64,000 nucleotides of DNA from Eledone cirrhosa (Eukaryota > Mollusca > Cephalopoda > Octopoda > Eledonidae): NCBI GenBank assembly GCA_964016885.1, contig OZ024757.1:27704954-27768953 (forward strand), read 5' to 3'. The translations under genes were made by a program, and so were the position numbers. Positions 1 to 10,617 of the stretch are shown here, one piece after another. The notes under the pieces are model-generated. The model saw nothing but the letters and a program-made list of their open reading frames with translations, made no database searches and was not told the origin of the DNA. The first letter of the stretch is position 1; the number at the start of each line of letters is the position of its first letter.

Positions 1-119
1 ATGTTGGTTGTTCAACATGCTAGCAATAACAGCTAAATCACCCTCATATGACAGGGGTTAAGGTCAGAGATGAATCTTAGTCTTAGTCGGAAGAAGAAAA
101 AAATGTTTTTTTAAAATGT
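1..119. other. Short fragment like the array minisatellite
   Basis: The first ~55 bases contain 'gctagcaataacagctaaat' followed by 'caccctcatatga'. This resembles the ~60-bp subrepeat of the 8.4-34.3 kb domain. The rest is unremarkable. Confidence 0.35.
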
Positions 120-275
120 GACTGAAAAAAATTAATTTTACGTTCTGAATTCAAATCCCACCGAGGTCAACTTTGCCTTTCATCCTTACAGGGTCGATAA
201 AATAAAGTACCAGTAATGTACTGGGGTAATTGCTGGCCTTGTGCCAAAAGTAAAAACATTATTATTATTACTATT
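120..275 (+). mobile_element. SINE copy, 3' two-thirds (family 1)
   Basis: It runs from 'gttctgaattcaaatccca' through 'cctttcatccttac', 'gataaaataaagtacc' and 'ctggccttgtgcc'. The B-box-like part ('ttcaaatccc') is present but the tRNA-like 5' half is missing. It ends in an ATT-rich tail. Confidence 0.75.
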
Positions 276-284
276 ATTATCAGG

Positions 285-495
285 ACGGTAGATTGGTAGT
301 ATCGGTAGAGCATCAGACAATATGCTTTGCAGCATACAGTTATGGTCTTTTACATTCTGAGGTTAGCTTTACTTTTCATCCTTATGAGGGCGATAAAATA
401 AAGTACCAGCACTGGGGTCGATTTAATTGACATTCTCCTTTTCCCTCCCCCAAAATTGTTGGCCTTGTGCCTAAATCAGAAACCATTATTATTAG
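285..495 (+). mobile_element. SINE copy, near full length (family 1)
   Basis: It begins 'gtagattggtagtatcggta', continues with 'agagcatcagacaatatgc' (tRNA-like A-box side), then 'ttttcatcc', 'gataaaataaagtacc', the long variant 'ggggtcgatttaattgac', and 'ggccttgtgcc' with an ATT tail. Confidence 0.8.
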
Positions 496-690
496 TGGAT
501 TGGCAGTATCGGTAGAGGGTCGGACGCCATGCTTTCCAGCATAGTTACGTCCCTTTACGATCTGAGTTCAAATCCCGCCGAGGTTGACTTTGCCTTTCAT
601 CCTTACGGGGTCGATAAAATAAAGTACCAGTAATGTACTGGGTAATTGCTGGCCTTGTGCCTAAATCAGAAACCATTATTATTAATTGTT
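496..690 (+). mobile_element. SINE copy, full length (family 1)
   Basis: It begins 'gtggattggcagtatcggta', includes the B-box-like 'gagttcaaatcccgcc' and 'gataaaataaagtacc', and ends 'ggccttgtgcctaaatcaga' plus ATT repeats. Third of three consecutive plus-strand copies. Confidence 0.82.
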
Positions 691-1090
691 GTAGTAATAG
701 AATATCTATTTCTGTAACAAAACCACAAGATGAAAACCAGAGTCTATATCGCTAAGTTAATTAGTTCTTTTGTTAATTTAAATTATTGCAGCTATGGCCA
801 TGCTGGAGCAGCATTTTCATTCAGTCAGTGTTCAAACTACTGTAAAGTACAGACAAGCATCAATCAAACATTTCTCACATTTTCATAGAATTTTATTTAA
901 TCTTTTATTATTATTGTTGTTATTTTGTTTATCCTCCTGATTAATTAATATATATATATTTTTGAAATTTATTATAAAATTACTGCTGATATAATTAGTC
1001 ATCTATTAAGTAATATCTAATCATAAAAAAAAACTGACTATCAAACCAGTTGTCTTTAGTAGTGTACAGAATAATATGTTAATAAAATAT
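691..1090. other. AT-rich, mostly unassigned
   Basis: Around 790-840 'atggccatgctggagca' resembles a dispersed fragment also seen near 8445 and 18325. Otherwise no gene or repeat was recognised. Confidence 0.5.
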
Positions 1091-1130
1091 AATAGTTAGA
1101 AAAAGTAATAAAACGCTGTTTATCACTTGG

Positions 1131-1192
<62 letters not shown>

Positions 1193-1343
1193 AAATATTC
1201 ATAATTTGAATCTAGTACTAGCATCGTCTTTCAAGAAACTTCACACGATAAGTCTCTTTAAAGATGAAAGCAATTCAAATTATAAACTTTATTTTTTGTT
1301 TACTCAAGTGATAAACAGTGTTTTATTACTTCTTTTAACTATC
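1091..1343. mobile_element. Foldback element with ~38-bp inverted termini and internal (TA)n
   Basis: The left terminus at 1091-1128 ('agtaataaaacgctgttta' core) is the inverted counterpart of 1306-1343 ('taaacagtgttttattact' core). Inside are a (TA)n tract at ~1135-1188 and a second nested inverted pair ('ataatttgaat'/'attcaaattat'). No coding capacity; probably a MITE. Confidence 0.7.
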
Positions 1344-2097
1344 ATACTTTATCAATATATATATATGTATATATAATGTGTATAATCATATATAGCTACT
1401 GCTTCAAATCATTCCTCCAGCATTTGCTAAAATCTAAAATTTTGCTTTATATTGAATGTGCAGCCTCCCCATAAAAAAAAATCAAACCCCACACCACCAC
1501 CACCACCACCACCACCACCACCACCACAACTACTATCAAAAATGTTCCAAAGTTGTTGCTGCTGTTATGTTATGTGGAACTAAATGAGTAACACTAAATC
1601 TCTATTGTGCCATGTTCTATGTTTCATGAGGTTCTGTTAATGTTAAAACAATCAACTCTAGAAAATATCTATAAACTCAGTTTCACACATATAAACACAC
1701 ACACATATATATATATACAACACACACACAGGCACTGACATACACACAGAAAATATATGAGTGTGTGTATATGTGTGTGTGATGCTTCAAAATGACATGA
1801 ACAAAATGAAATACTAGTGTTCAGTAAAGTTAATATCTTCCAGCACTACTACAACCAATACCATCAGCACCAATACCATCAGCACCAATACTACCACCAC
1901 TACCAATACTACCACCACCACCACTATCACCCACCTTTAATAATAATAATAATAATGAAATTATTGTGTACAATGCTCAAGTGCACTACAACTCATCAAA
2001 GGTGCAAAAACAGAATGTTCACAGTTAACTTATAAGTAAATACATACCCTTAATATTCTGCAGTCCCCTGTTTGTATTTAGGGTGGCCATCTATATC
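1344..2097. repeat. Simple repeats: (ACC)n, CA/TA and CCA-rich tracts
   Basis: (ACC)n lies at ~1492-1527, CA/TA tracts at ~1688-1785, and a degenerate CCAYCA tract at ~1855-1935 followed by (AAT)n. A reading frame through the last tract (His/Tyr-rich) is a repeat artefact. No gene was seen. Confidence 0.75.
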
Positions 2098-2345
2098 TAT
2101 ATATGGTTAGAGAATTGGATTCGCAATCGTGAGGTTGTGAGTTCAATTCCCAGACCGGGTGATGTGTTATGTCCTTGAGCAAGACACTTTATTTCACGTT
2201 GCTCCTTTTGCCTGGATTTGCATCCGACAGATAGTATTAGCAATTGAAAAAACTACTGGAAACATTGTTTGTTCAGTCCAATTTGACAAGCTCCACTCAT
2301 TAAGCGAATGAAGTCTGGGATATTGTCAATCAACTGACTATATGT
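2098..2345 (+). mobile_element. SINE copy (family 2, tRNA-like head)
   Basis: The head 'tggttagagaattggattcg' resembles a tRNA A-box/anticodon arm, and 'gttgtgagttcaattccca' a B-box. Then comes the family body 'ccttgagcaagacacttta' and 'atagtattagcaattg'. Confidence 0.75.
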
Positions 2346-2915
2346 ATATTCAGGGTGGGGCTATGTTTTAGGATGTCCTAAATCTCTATTCAGGGTGGCC
2401 ATATGGTTTTGTAGTAAGTTCTATAGGTGTATTCAAGGTGGTTATATGGTTTTAGGGTCGTCCTATCCAGAGAAAGTCTTGTACTCTCAGTCGCTTAATG
2501 CCAAGGAAACTGGAGATAATCACTGGCCTAATGAGCCTTCGGCTTAGAACAGACTTTAACTTTAACTCTATAGGTGCATGCAGGATGGATATATGGTTTT
2601 AGAGTATGTTCTATGTGTGGTTTTTTTAACACAACAAAATAACAACCCCCACAAAAAAAACAACAACAAAAAACACAAACATCTTTTCTGCTGATTTTTA
2701 AAACTGTGAATACTCTATGGTGTATGTGTGTTAAGCTCTGTGTGTATGTTATGGAGTTGGTGGTACAATATTATGTACAGCTGTGGGTATGTCTGTATGG
2801 TTTCAACAGCATGCATTGCTGTGTGTTTGTGTGAGAGATGATGATGGTACAGTGCATTGGAGCTGTATGTGTGGCACAATATTATGTGCATGTGTGAAAA
2901 AAAGATGTTTCGATA
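2346..2915. repeat. Short imperfect repeats of 'gggtggccatatggtttta'
   Basis: Versions of this phrase occur at about 2352, 2394, 2438 and 2584. A stretch at ~2466-2566 ('gtcttgtactctcagtcgc') interrupts it and resembles the 3' part of family-2 SINEs. No gene was seen. Confidence 0.5.
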
Positions 2916-3097
2916 TACAGTTGTCCCCCGGGTATTCACGGGGATTATGTTCCTAGAGCACCTGCGAAGAGGGAAAAAAATGCCTATAAACATCAAAATA
3001 TAATGTAAAATATAATAAAAAAGAGGGAGCTTCAATAGGCTGGCGAATACGGTATATTGTTATTAATAATTTATCATTAAAATATATATATATATAT

Positions 3098-3482
3098 ATT
3101 AAAATAACAGATTAAAGTTTAAGCAAAGAATCGCTGCTTTCACTATTAAAGGGATCTTCTGAAACTGAAAAAAATCCGTCTGTGGATGCAGAAGTAAATA
3201 TTTCGAAAAACGTTGCAACAGAAGGAAAACAGGAAGACAATACTTTAGTTCGTGAAGACGTTCCCTGGCAATGAACGTATTATCTTCACTTTTTTCCATT
3301 CATTGCCAGAGAACGTCTACACGAACCAAAGTAACGTCTTCCTGTTTTCCTTCTGTTGCAACGTTTTTCGAAATATTTACTTCTGCGTTCGCAGATTGTT
3401 TTTTTTTTTTTTTAGTTTCAGAAGATCCCGTTAAGGGTGAAAGCAGCGATTCTTTGCTCAAACTTTAATCTGTTATTTTAAT
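3098..3482. mobile_element. Foldback element, ~180-bp arms
   Basis: The left arm, starting 'attaaaataacagattaaag', is repeated inverted at the right end ('ctttaatctgttattttaat'). Pairing continues to the centre at about 3276/3299 with scattered differences. The same terminal ~65 bp forms a compact foldback at 10475-10617, so this is a dispersed family. Open frames in both arms are mirror shadows. Confidence 0.85.
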
Positions 3483-3572
3483 AAATATTTTCTCTATGGT
3501 TTCATATATTTTGATATATATATTAGCCTTATCGAGCCCTCTTTGGATTTTAGTCTTCACATTTATTATTAT

Positions 3573-3607
<35 letters not shown>

Positions 3608-3643
3608 GGTGTTAAAGTTTGCTTGAAGCATTGTGAAATGTGT

Positions 3644-4142
3644 AAAAATACGTATTTAAGAAAGCCACAACAATGCAAAGGGAAATCTCGAGGTAGGAAG
3701 TGAAATATAGATAGGAAAAACAGGTGAAAGTGAAAATTGAGAGAGACAAAGATGAAAACAAAACAAAGGTAGAAGGGTTACCGTAGTAGAGATTTAATCC
3801 CAATATTTCGGGCTCACGCCCATCAACGGGGGAAAAGTTCCAAAAGGGGGGGAACAGGCCAAGCGGAGAAAGTTGTGATGTCGTTAAGACAGGAATGCCG
3901 AACGACATCACAACTTTCTCCGCTTGGCCTGTTTCCCCCCTTTTGGAACTTTTCCCCCGTTGATGGGCGTGAGCCCGAAATATTGGGATTAAATCTCTAC
4001 TACGGTAACCCTTCTACCTTTGTTTTGTTTTCATCTTTGTCTCTCTCAATTTTCACTTTCACCTGTTTTTCCTATCTATATTTCACTTCCTACCTCGAGA
4101 TTTCCCTTTGCATTGTTGTGGCTTTCTTAAATACGTATTTTT
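3644..4142. mobile_element. Near-perfect palindrome, two 242-bp arms, 15-nt spacer
   Basis: Arms at 3644-3885 and 3901-4142 are inverted copies that I read as almost identical, with the spacer at 3886-3900. Each arm contains a short hairpin context 'gatgggcgtgagcccgaaat'. A diverged relic of the outer flank ('gtttgcttgaagcattgt', 3618-3635) recurs at ~56788. Frames on both strands are mirror images and not genes. Confidence 0.9.
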
Positions 4143-4273
4143 ATATATATATATATATTGCCATGGAAAAAAGCCATTAAAAAAAATTGTGGAAGATATT
4201 TCTGATTATTAATTAGGTGTCTAAGGATAATTCTGCGAATAATCGGGACCGCGAATGCCAGGGTTACACTGTA

Positions 4274-4979
4274 TATGTTTAACTGTGTGAAGTGCCAAGT
4301 GGTTTTATTAATACACATGTCCTTGTCTTTTTGTCTTTGGGTTTTGTTATTGTTAAGTTGACCATATTGCTAAATATTGCTATTTGATATCCAGCTATAT
4401 TTCTTTGTTAGTTTAGGGCTGAGAGTGTTTTTGGCGGGATGGGGGCCAGACTTTGCCGAAATCATCATCCCTTGCCTCTTTAAGCCAGCTTGTTAAAATA
4501 AAAAAATAAAAAATAAAAATACATAAATGTTTGTAATTTCAGACACTGCTAAAAGACTGCTGCATCTCACAAATATATATTACTGTAAATTTGGTTGTAA
4601 TGTTACCTATATATATATGTGTGTGTATGTATATATATATATATATGTTTATATATATATATATGAGAGTGTGTGTGAATGTATGTATGTGTACATATAC
4701 ATGTATGAATACACAATTTTTTTTCATGTACAAAAATATTTCTTAGAGGAAAATTGTGTTTATGTTACTGGAATTCTTTAATATATATATATATATTAAT
4801 TAATTAATTCAAATATCAAATTGTACAAATTTGTTGCATTTTACTTTCAAAATTTACTATTTTTTTTTTTTTTTTGTTAACGATGACCTACAATCAAACT
4901 GTTGTTTTTGTATTCTTCTTGAGTTAAAAATGCCTTTTTAATCCTCCATTACATTAAAGTTCTAAGCCAACATCACTTT
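4274..4979. repeat. AT-rich with TA/TG microsatellites
   Basis: TA/TG tracts occur at ~4600-4705 and (TA)n/(TTAA)n at ~4780-4808. No gene was recognised; Tyr/Ile-rich frames here come from the microsatellite. Confidence 0.7.
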
Positions 4980-5545
4980 TTCTTTGCCCTTTTTCCCAGC
5001 CAACATCAGTTTCTTTTGCCCTCTTTCCCAGCCAACATCACCATTTCTTTTGCCTTCCTTTAAAATTAGCATTACCATCTTTTTGCCCTCTTTCCCAGCC
5101 AACATCACAGTTTCTTTTGTCTTCTTGCTCAGCCATCACCATTTCTTTTGCCCTCTTTCCCAGCCAACATCACAGTTTCTTTTGTCTTCTTGCTCAGCCA
5201 TCACCATTTCTTTTGCCCTCTTTCCCAGCCAACATCACAGTTTCTTTTGCCTTCTTGCTCAGCCATCACCATTTCTTTTGCCCTCTTTCCCAGCCAACAT
5301 CACAGTTTCTTTTGCCTTCTTGCTCAGCCATCACCATTTCTTTTGCTTTTTGTCTTCCTTTAAAATTAGTATTACCGTCTTTTTCCCCTCTTTTCCAGCC
5401 AACATCACCGTTTCTTTTGCCCTCCTTCCAAGCCATCATCATTGGGTTTCTTTTGCCCTTTTCCCAAGCCAACATAATTGTTTCTTTTGCCTTCTTACCA
5501 AGCCAATATAATTGCTTGTTTTTTTGCCCTCCTCGCAGGCAAGTA
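4980..5545. repeat. Minisatellite, 65-bp unit made of two related half-units
   Basis: The unit pairs 'ccctctttcccagccaacat' with 'cttcttgctcagccatcacc'. Clean 65-bp spacing is seen at 5151, 5216 and 5281, with degenerate half-units on both sides. The Phe/Ser/Pro-rich reading frames up to 175 codons are products of the repeat. Confidence 0.9.
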
Positions 5546-7264
5546 TAGATATTTGTTATCAACCAGTCTGTTACATATGAAATGTCGCATTTTCTTTTTC
5601 TTCTTCGAAAGCCTTTCAAGTTGTGTGTTTGTTTGCTCTCTAGACTTTAGGATGTTCAGAGTAAAAAAAAAAATATATATATAATGAAACCAATTCAACT
5701 GTGTAAAACCTCACACCAATGAGGGGATTTCTGCATAGTCCTTCAGCCTGCTAGAAATAGCAACTAAATTTCCCTAATATCCATTCGCAACCACCCTATC
5801 ACCTGGAAACAAACAACAAATTATACAGAGGAGATAATGTGGCTCTAGATATCTTCTTCTTCTTTGCCCACTTATTCCTAGGAGGGTCATGGGGGCAGAA
5901 TCCTCAAGCATGCTTTCCAGCAACTCCTGTCAGAAGCAACCATTTCCAGATCTGGCCGGATCCCCAAGCGAGACCAACCAAGCTCCCAAAATATATATAA
6001 GATAAATGAATAATGCACATGGGCAGAATTTTCTTTTTTTTTTTACTATTGAGTTAAAGAGGGAAGGGCAATGTCCATGACTTATTTCAGGGCCTCTGAG
6101 TTTAATAAGGGGATAAAGTTATCCTTGAACTAATTGGAGACCTAGCCTTAAAAGCTTGAAACAGATTGGACTCTCCTAAAGACACTCAATAGCCAGGTTG
6201 TGGTTGTTGTTGTGGTGGTGGTCGTGTTAAACTAAGGTGATGGATTAAGTCTACCTACCACCCAAATGCCTTTGATCTTAGGTTCATTCAATCAGGGCTG
6301 AAACCCCCCCAGGCCTAAACAATAACAACAAAAAACTGACTGTAAAATCAAATATGGCTGGTCAGTGAGACAAACGAAAATAAAACTGACATGATTAAGC
6401 AAGAACAAGGAAACCCCACCAAAACATGAGAGATTTAGGTATTTTCTATCTGTATGTGGATATTTCACCCAAATAATAAGTCTCGTGTTCTTTGATTTCG
6501 TTTAAAATTAAAGATAATAATAATAATAAAAAGGCTTGAAAGGGAAATTTTCATGTTAAAAAGAAAATTGATTTTCATACATAACAGAAGTTGATTTTCA
6601 TTTTTCCATCCAAAAAAATTGTTGGTTAGCATTAAAAAAAAAAGGAAAATAATTAAATGCTTCAATTCATTAAAAAAAAATACATTTCTCTCTTTTCTTT
6701 CTCTATTTGAACCCTTCTGTCTGGAACCCTTAGCCACTACCACCCATATTTAGTTCTACATTATTGTGAAGAGACTCGTAGAACTAGAGGTGAAAGTGGA
6801 AAGCGGGAGAGAAAGAAAGTGTAAAATATTAAAAATTGACTGTCTCAATCATCAAAAATGTTTAACACAAAAAAAAATGCAAAAACAAATAAATCTTTGA
6901 AATTTTTCCCGCCTTTTTTAAAGTTCCTATTTAATAAATTTACTTCTAAACCTTTATATTGTATCATGTCAGTTGATTTGGGGGTTTCATTTAGAATAAA
7001 AAAAAAATAAATAAAAAAGAAAGCTTGAAAGTGGGAAATTCTGATAAATTTGTGTTAGCATATTTCTCTTGTGATGATTCTTGAAAATATGGTAACAAAA
7101 GAGTTTAAAATATTGACATTTATCTAAAAACGTTTCATCACATTTTTATGTAAGAACCTTTGTTTAGTTTCAAACACCAACTTAATGAGAAACTTAGTTA
7201 CATAATCTCTCTAGATTCTTCATTATTTTAAAAATTATATGAAAATCAGTCTTTTATAATGTGG
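5546..7264. other. No gene recognised
   Basis: AT-rich with poly-A/T runs. A GC-richer segment at ~5860-5990 ('ctaggagggtcatgggggca') looks like a dispersed repeat but I cannot name it. A (GTT/GTG)n tract lies at ~6195-6225. Confidence 0.5.
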
Positions 7265-7425
7265 TCATGTAGGAGTCATGACAAAAAGTACCCAGCACAC
7301 ACTGTAAATGGGATTGGTGTTCGGAAGGGCATCCAGCTGCAGAAACCAAGCCCATGCCAGTCTTGGCTTGTCTCTCAATGGAGAAGCTCGTCTAACCCAT
7401 GCTAGCATTAAACTGTGATTATGAT
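7265..7425 (+). mobile_element. LINE 3'-UTR relic
   Basis: It runs from 'gtaggagtcatgacaaaaag' through 'cactgtaaatgggattggtg', 'cggaagggcatccagctgca' and 'taacccatgctagcat'. This corresponds to the 3' untranslated region of the LINE at 58690-59800. Confidence 0.7.
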
Positions 7426-8439
7426 CTTCTATCATAATTATATGTAAGAACCTTTAAGTTACATTTCAAACACCAACTTAATGATAAAGTTAGTTATATT
7501 ATTAAATCTCTCCAAATTCATGATCATTTCCAAAATTATTTGAAAACCATAGAAGGTGTCTTTCATTAGATATTTAGTAACAAAGGGTTAAGGTACTTAT
7601 ATTTATCTAAAACCTTTTCATCATAATTTTATGTAAGAAACTTTGTTGTTTCAAATATCAACTTAATGAGAAACCTGAATCCAAAGTACCAAGTCTTCAA
7701 CATTTATTGTTTATTTTCCATGTTACAACACTAACCAGTTAGTATCAGTGGTAGAATTCAAAAACCTAGTTTTCAACAACCCAACAGTAACCAGTTAGCT
7801 AGCCTTGGCTTGCTTAATAATTAAGTTTATATGGCGAGCGAAACGACCAGAATTCAGGCAGCAAGACAATCCATTGGAGACTTGTTGAGTCAAGAGGCCT
7901 ACCCCAGTGACATTTCATTGGCTCCCACTCCTGAGTACAACGGAGAAGTGGAACTCATCCAGACTGAGTAGGCCACTGATGTTGGCATGGCTAGGGGTTG
8001 GGCATCAACCCAGTCCCTCAAGAATGTTGTGCTTGCAGAAAGTAGGCAACAGTTTGAGAATTAATCAGATTGATAAAAGAGTGATTAGAAGGTGCCTTTT
8101 GAACACAGATTGTCCCCAAATTCTCTTCTTCAGACTATCCAACTCTATTTCAGGAACTGACAATCCAAGCTCCATCTACTGCAGTAGAACTTCATCCATC
8201 TCCAGGAGCAAGCATGGATGGAGAGAAAGAAAGCAGGGAAGAGACAGAGATGAGCATTTATGCAGACCTAGGCCCCTCCAAATCGTTTGGGCAATGCAGC
8301 CTGGTTGCAAGACTTTGGGGAGAGTCTGAAATTGACCAATTATTCAAGTTTAACAAAGACTTTCTCTGTAAAAGAGTATTTAAAGTGTCTCATCAGTATG
8401 ATTTGAGGATAATTACTCTTTTACCAGTTCCAGCCATCT
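7426..8439. other. Unrecognised; one 140-codon open frame at 7907-8329 (+)
   Basis: The frame begins 'MTFHWLPLLSTTEKWNSSRL' and has no domain I recognise, no clear start context and no splice-supported neighbours. The stretch is more GC-rich than its surroundings, so it may be an old repeat or exon relic. I would not call it a gene. Confidence 0.3.
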
Positions 8440-8670
8440 GACTAAGGCCATGCTGGGTCACAGAGGCTGATATTTCTAGCATTTTCTGAGGGAATGGGGT
8501 GATCTGGTTATTATTTCTAGCATTTAATGAAACAACTTAGTATTTGATTTGAGGGAGATTTAGCTTCTATTTCTAAAATATTCTAAAACAGTGGAGTGTA
8601 ATGTTTTGCGAAAGGCTCGACTGCTATTTCTAGCATGAATAATATGCCGGCTGTTTTGTCAATGTGTTTT
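8440..8670 (-). repeat. ~60-bp subrepeats, left edge of the array
   Basis: Three or four degenerate copies of 'tatttctagcattt...gagggagattt' (inverse of the right-side orientation). Confidence 0.6.
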
Positions 8671-9218
8671 AATGAAAAAATAAAGAGTTACAACGTATTA
8701 AATATTAAATTTAAAAACTAATTTTTATGTAATTTATACACTGTCTTCTCTTCTTAAAAATGTAAACAGTCAGCTTCCACCCTTGTTACGGATACTAGTC
8801 ATTCCACTTCAACCTGTTGATTTTCGATAACAAAATGACTGTCGGCGGTAGACAGTCAACAAAAAATATTAAAATCAACCACAATTAAAATGATACACAA
8901 TTGATGTTTTTTTTATATTTATATATATATATATCTGTCTGAAACATTTTAAAATTTAGAAACACACAATTTATTCCCTATCTCAGCCATGTTGTTCTCT
9001 TTCTAATCACTAAGTCCTGGTTATCTAATCCGACATTTGTTGATATATATATATATATATATAAGTTTATTTCTCCATACATTACAACATATATATATCC
9101 TGAACGTTTAGGTTATTTCCTCGTAATAAATTATTAAAAATATTTGGAAATATGTTTAGAAACTGGCAAGCGAAGTTTGTAAATCGAAAGTAAAAATATA
9201 ATATAAACAATCTTAATA

Positions 9219-9340
9219 ACTGTTTCTACTTTAGGCACAAGGCCAGCAATTACCCAGTGCATTACTGGTACTTTATTTTATCGACCCCGTAAGGATGAAA
9301 GGCAAAGTAAACCTCGGTGGGGTTTGAACTCAGTCCAATA
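9219..9340 (-). mobile_element. SINE copy (family 1) inside the array
   Basis: It reads 'tgtttctactttaggcacaa', 'ctggtactttattttatcg', 'ggtttgaactcag', the reverse of the family-1 3' two-thirds. Confidence 0.8.
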
Positions 9341-9832
9341 ACGAGGTGTTTAAACTCACTGAACATAAACAAATGGGTACATTAAATTAACCATAATATT
9401 ACGCCATGTGTATGTCTATAATTATATTTATAACTCAGGCAATCAATAAAAAGTATAAATATATTAGAAATATATTAAATATTGTCCTTACATCTACTTT
9501 ATGTAACTATTTAATCGACCACAACAGTTTTTTTAAATAAACCCATGTATATAACATTTTATTAGCTACTGTGACCGTAAACATGATAAACACACGTGGA
9601 TATATTTATATGAACACATTTTAGAGTGTGTGTTTAAAATACTGTAGTATTAAAAAACAATAAAATATTAACTGATGGAGTACCCAATACTGTTGGGTAG
9701 AGTGTAAAAATTTATTTACTAAGTAAAAAAGAAACAATTTGAGTGTGTGTTTATGTATGAATGTAAGCGAAGGGTCAACAAGGAATACCACCACCTAAGA
9801 ATAACGATTGTGTATGTATATATATATATATA

Positions 9833-9914
9833 TATAGGATGTCTCAAAAAATGTTTACACACTTTTATTAGAATGCTGTTGAAGTCTTTGTACATTTTGC
9901 GGTGACACCCTATA
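9833..9914. mobile_element. ~80-bp mariner-type MITE
   Basis: Ends 'tataggatgtctcaaaaaat' and inverted 'tatagggtgtcaccgcaaaa' (minus strand) flank a short core. TA dinucleotides bound both ends, as for Tc1/mariner target sites. Confidence 0.6.
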
Positions 9915-10359
9915 TATAGATATGTGGCTCCCGAATTATGTCGGGTCCTAAACCACAGTTAAAAAAAGTTACTCAATACGATGGGAGAGTATATGATTCT
10001 TGATCATATATAGAAATGACTTCTGCTGGACTAGAACTGTTTCATTTTTGATGATTTCATACAAATGAGACAATTCTGGTCCTGTACAAGTCATCACTAT
10101 ATATAATTTTAAAATTGGCCGGAATACATGCTTGCAGGAGGTTTCTTCTCTGAAGACATGATGTCCAGCTCTCCTAAAAAAAATTTTTACCACTATATAT
10201 ATATATATAGTTGTAAAAAAAATCTTTAAATACCAAATTAAAAAGATATATGTAAATATATTGAGAGAAAGAACAATATATCGCATAGGAAACACAGTAT
10301 ATTGTATATATACCAAATATATATTCCATATAATTCCATAATAATAAATATATACACAT

Positions 10360-10361
<2 letters not shown>

Positions 10362-10391
<30 letters not shown>
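10362..10391. repeat. (TA)n microsatellite
   Basis: About 15 TA units next to an (ATA) tract. Confidence 0.9.
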
Positions 10392-10394
<3 letters not shown>

Positions 10395-10474
10395 ATAATA
10401 ATAATTGTGAAGACTAAAATACAAAGAGCTCGATAAGAATAAATATATATCAAATATATAAGAACCCAAGAGCA

Positions 10475-10617
10475 AATATTTATTAAAATAACAGATTAAA
10501 GTTGAAGCAAAGAATCGTTGCTTTCACCCTTAACGGGACCTGAGTTTCAGAAGATCCCGTTAAGGGTGAAAGCAGCGATTCTTTGCTTAAACTTTAATCT
10601 GCTATTTTAATAAATAT
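10475..10617. mobile_element. Compact foldback element, same family as 3098-3482
   Basis: 'tattaaaataacagattaaa' at the left is inverted at the right ('tttaatctgctattttaata'). The arms carry the 'aagcaaagaatcg', 'gctttcaccc' and 'ttaacggga' blocks and close over a few bases near 10545. It sits next to the motif 'agtttaagaataaacaagac', whose inverse occurs at 21226-21252, where the other arm carries a LINE-derived insert. Confidence 0.85.

Larger units (their letters stand above)
2916..4273. mobile_element. pogo/Tigger-like non-autonomous DNA transposon, interrupted
   Basis: The left end 'tacagttgtcccccgggtat' and the inverted right end ('tacagtgtaaccctggcatt' on the minus strand) are similar. 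Both begin at a TA dinucleotide and continue into 'attcncgg'-type sequence, as in pogo/Tigger MITEs of the Tc1/mariner superfamily. The interior is almost entirely two later palindromes (3098-3482 and 3644-4142) and TA microsatellites. No transposase is present. Confidence 0.6.

Noticed and set aside
3612..4180. Two matching ~100-codon frames on opposite strands
   Set aside because: They are mirror images created by the palindrome, with no independent coding signal.
4984..5511. 175-codon open frame rich in Phe/Ser/Pro
   Set aside because: It is read through the 65-bp minisatellite; sister frames exist in other phases of the same repeat and no domain is seen.
7907..8441. 140-codon frame as a novel gene
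   Set aside because: No recognisable domain, no spliced neighbours and no start context; kept only as an unassigned region.
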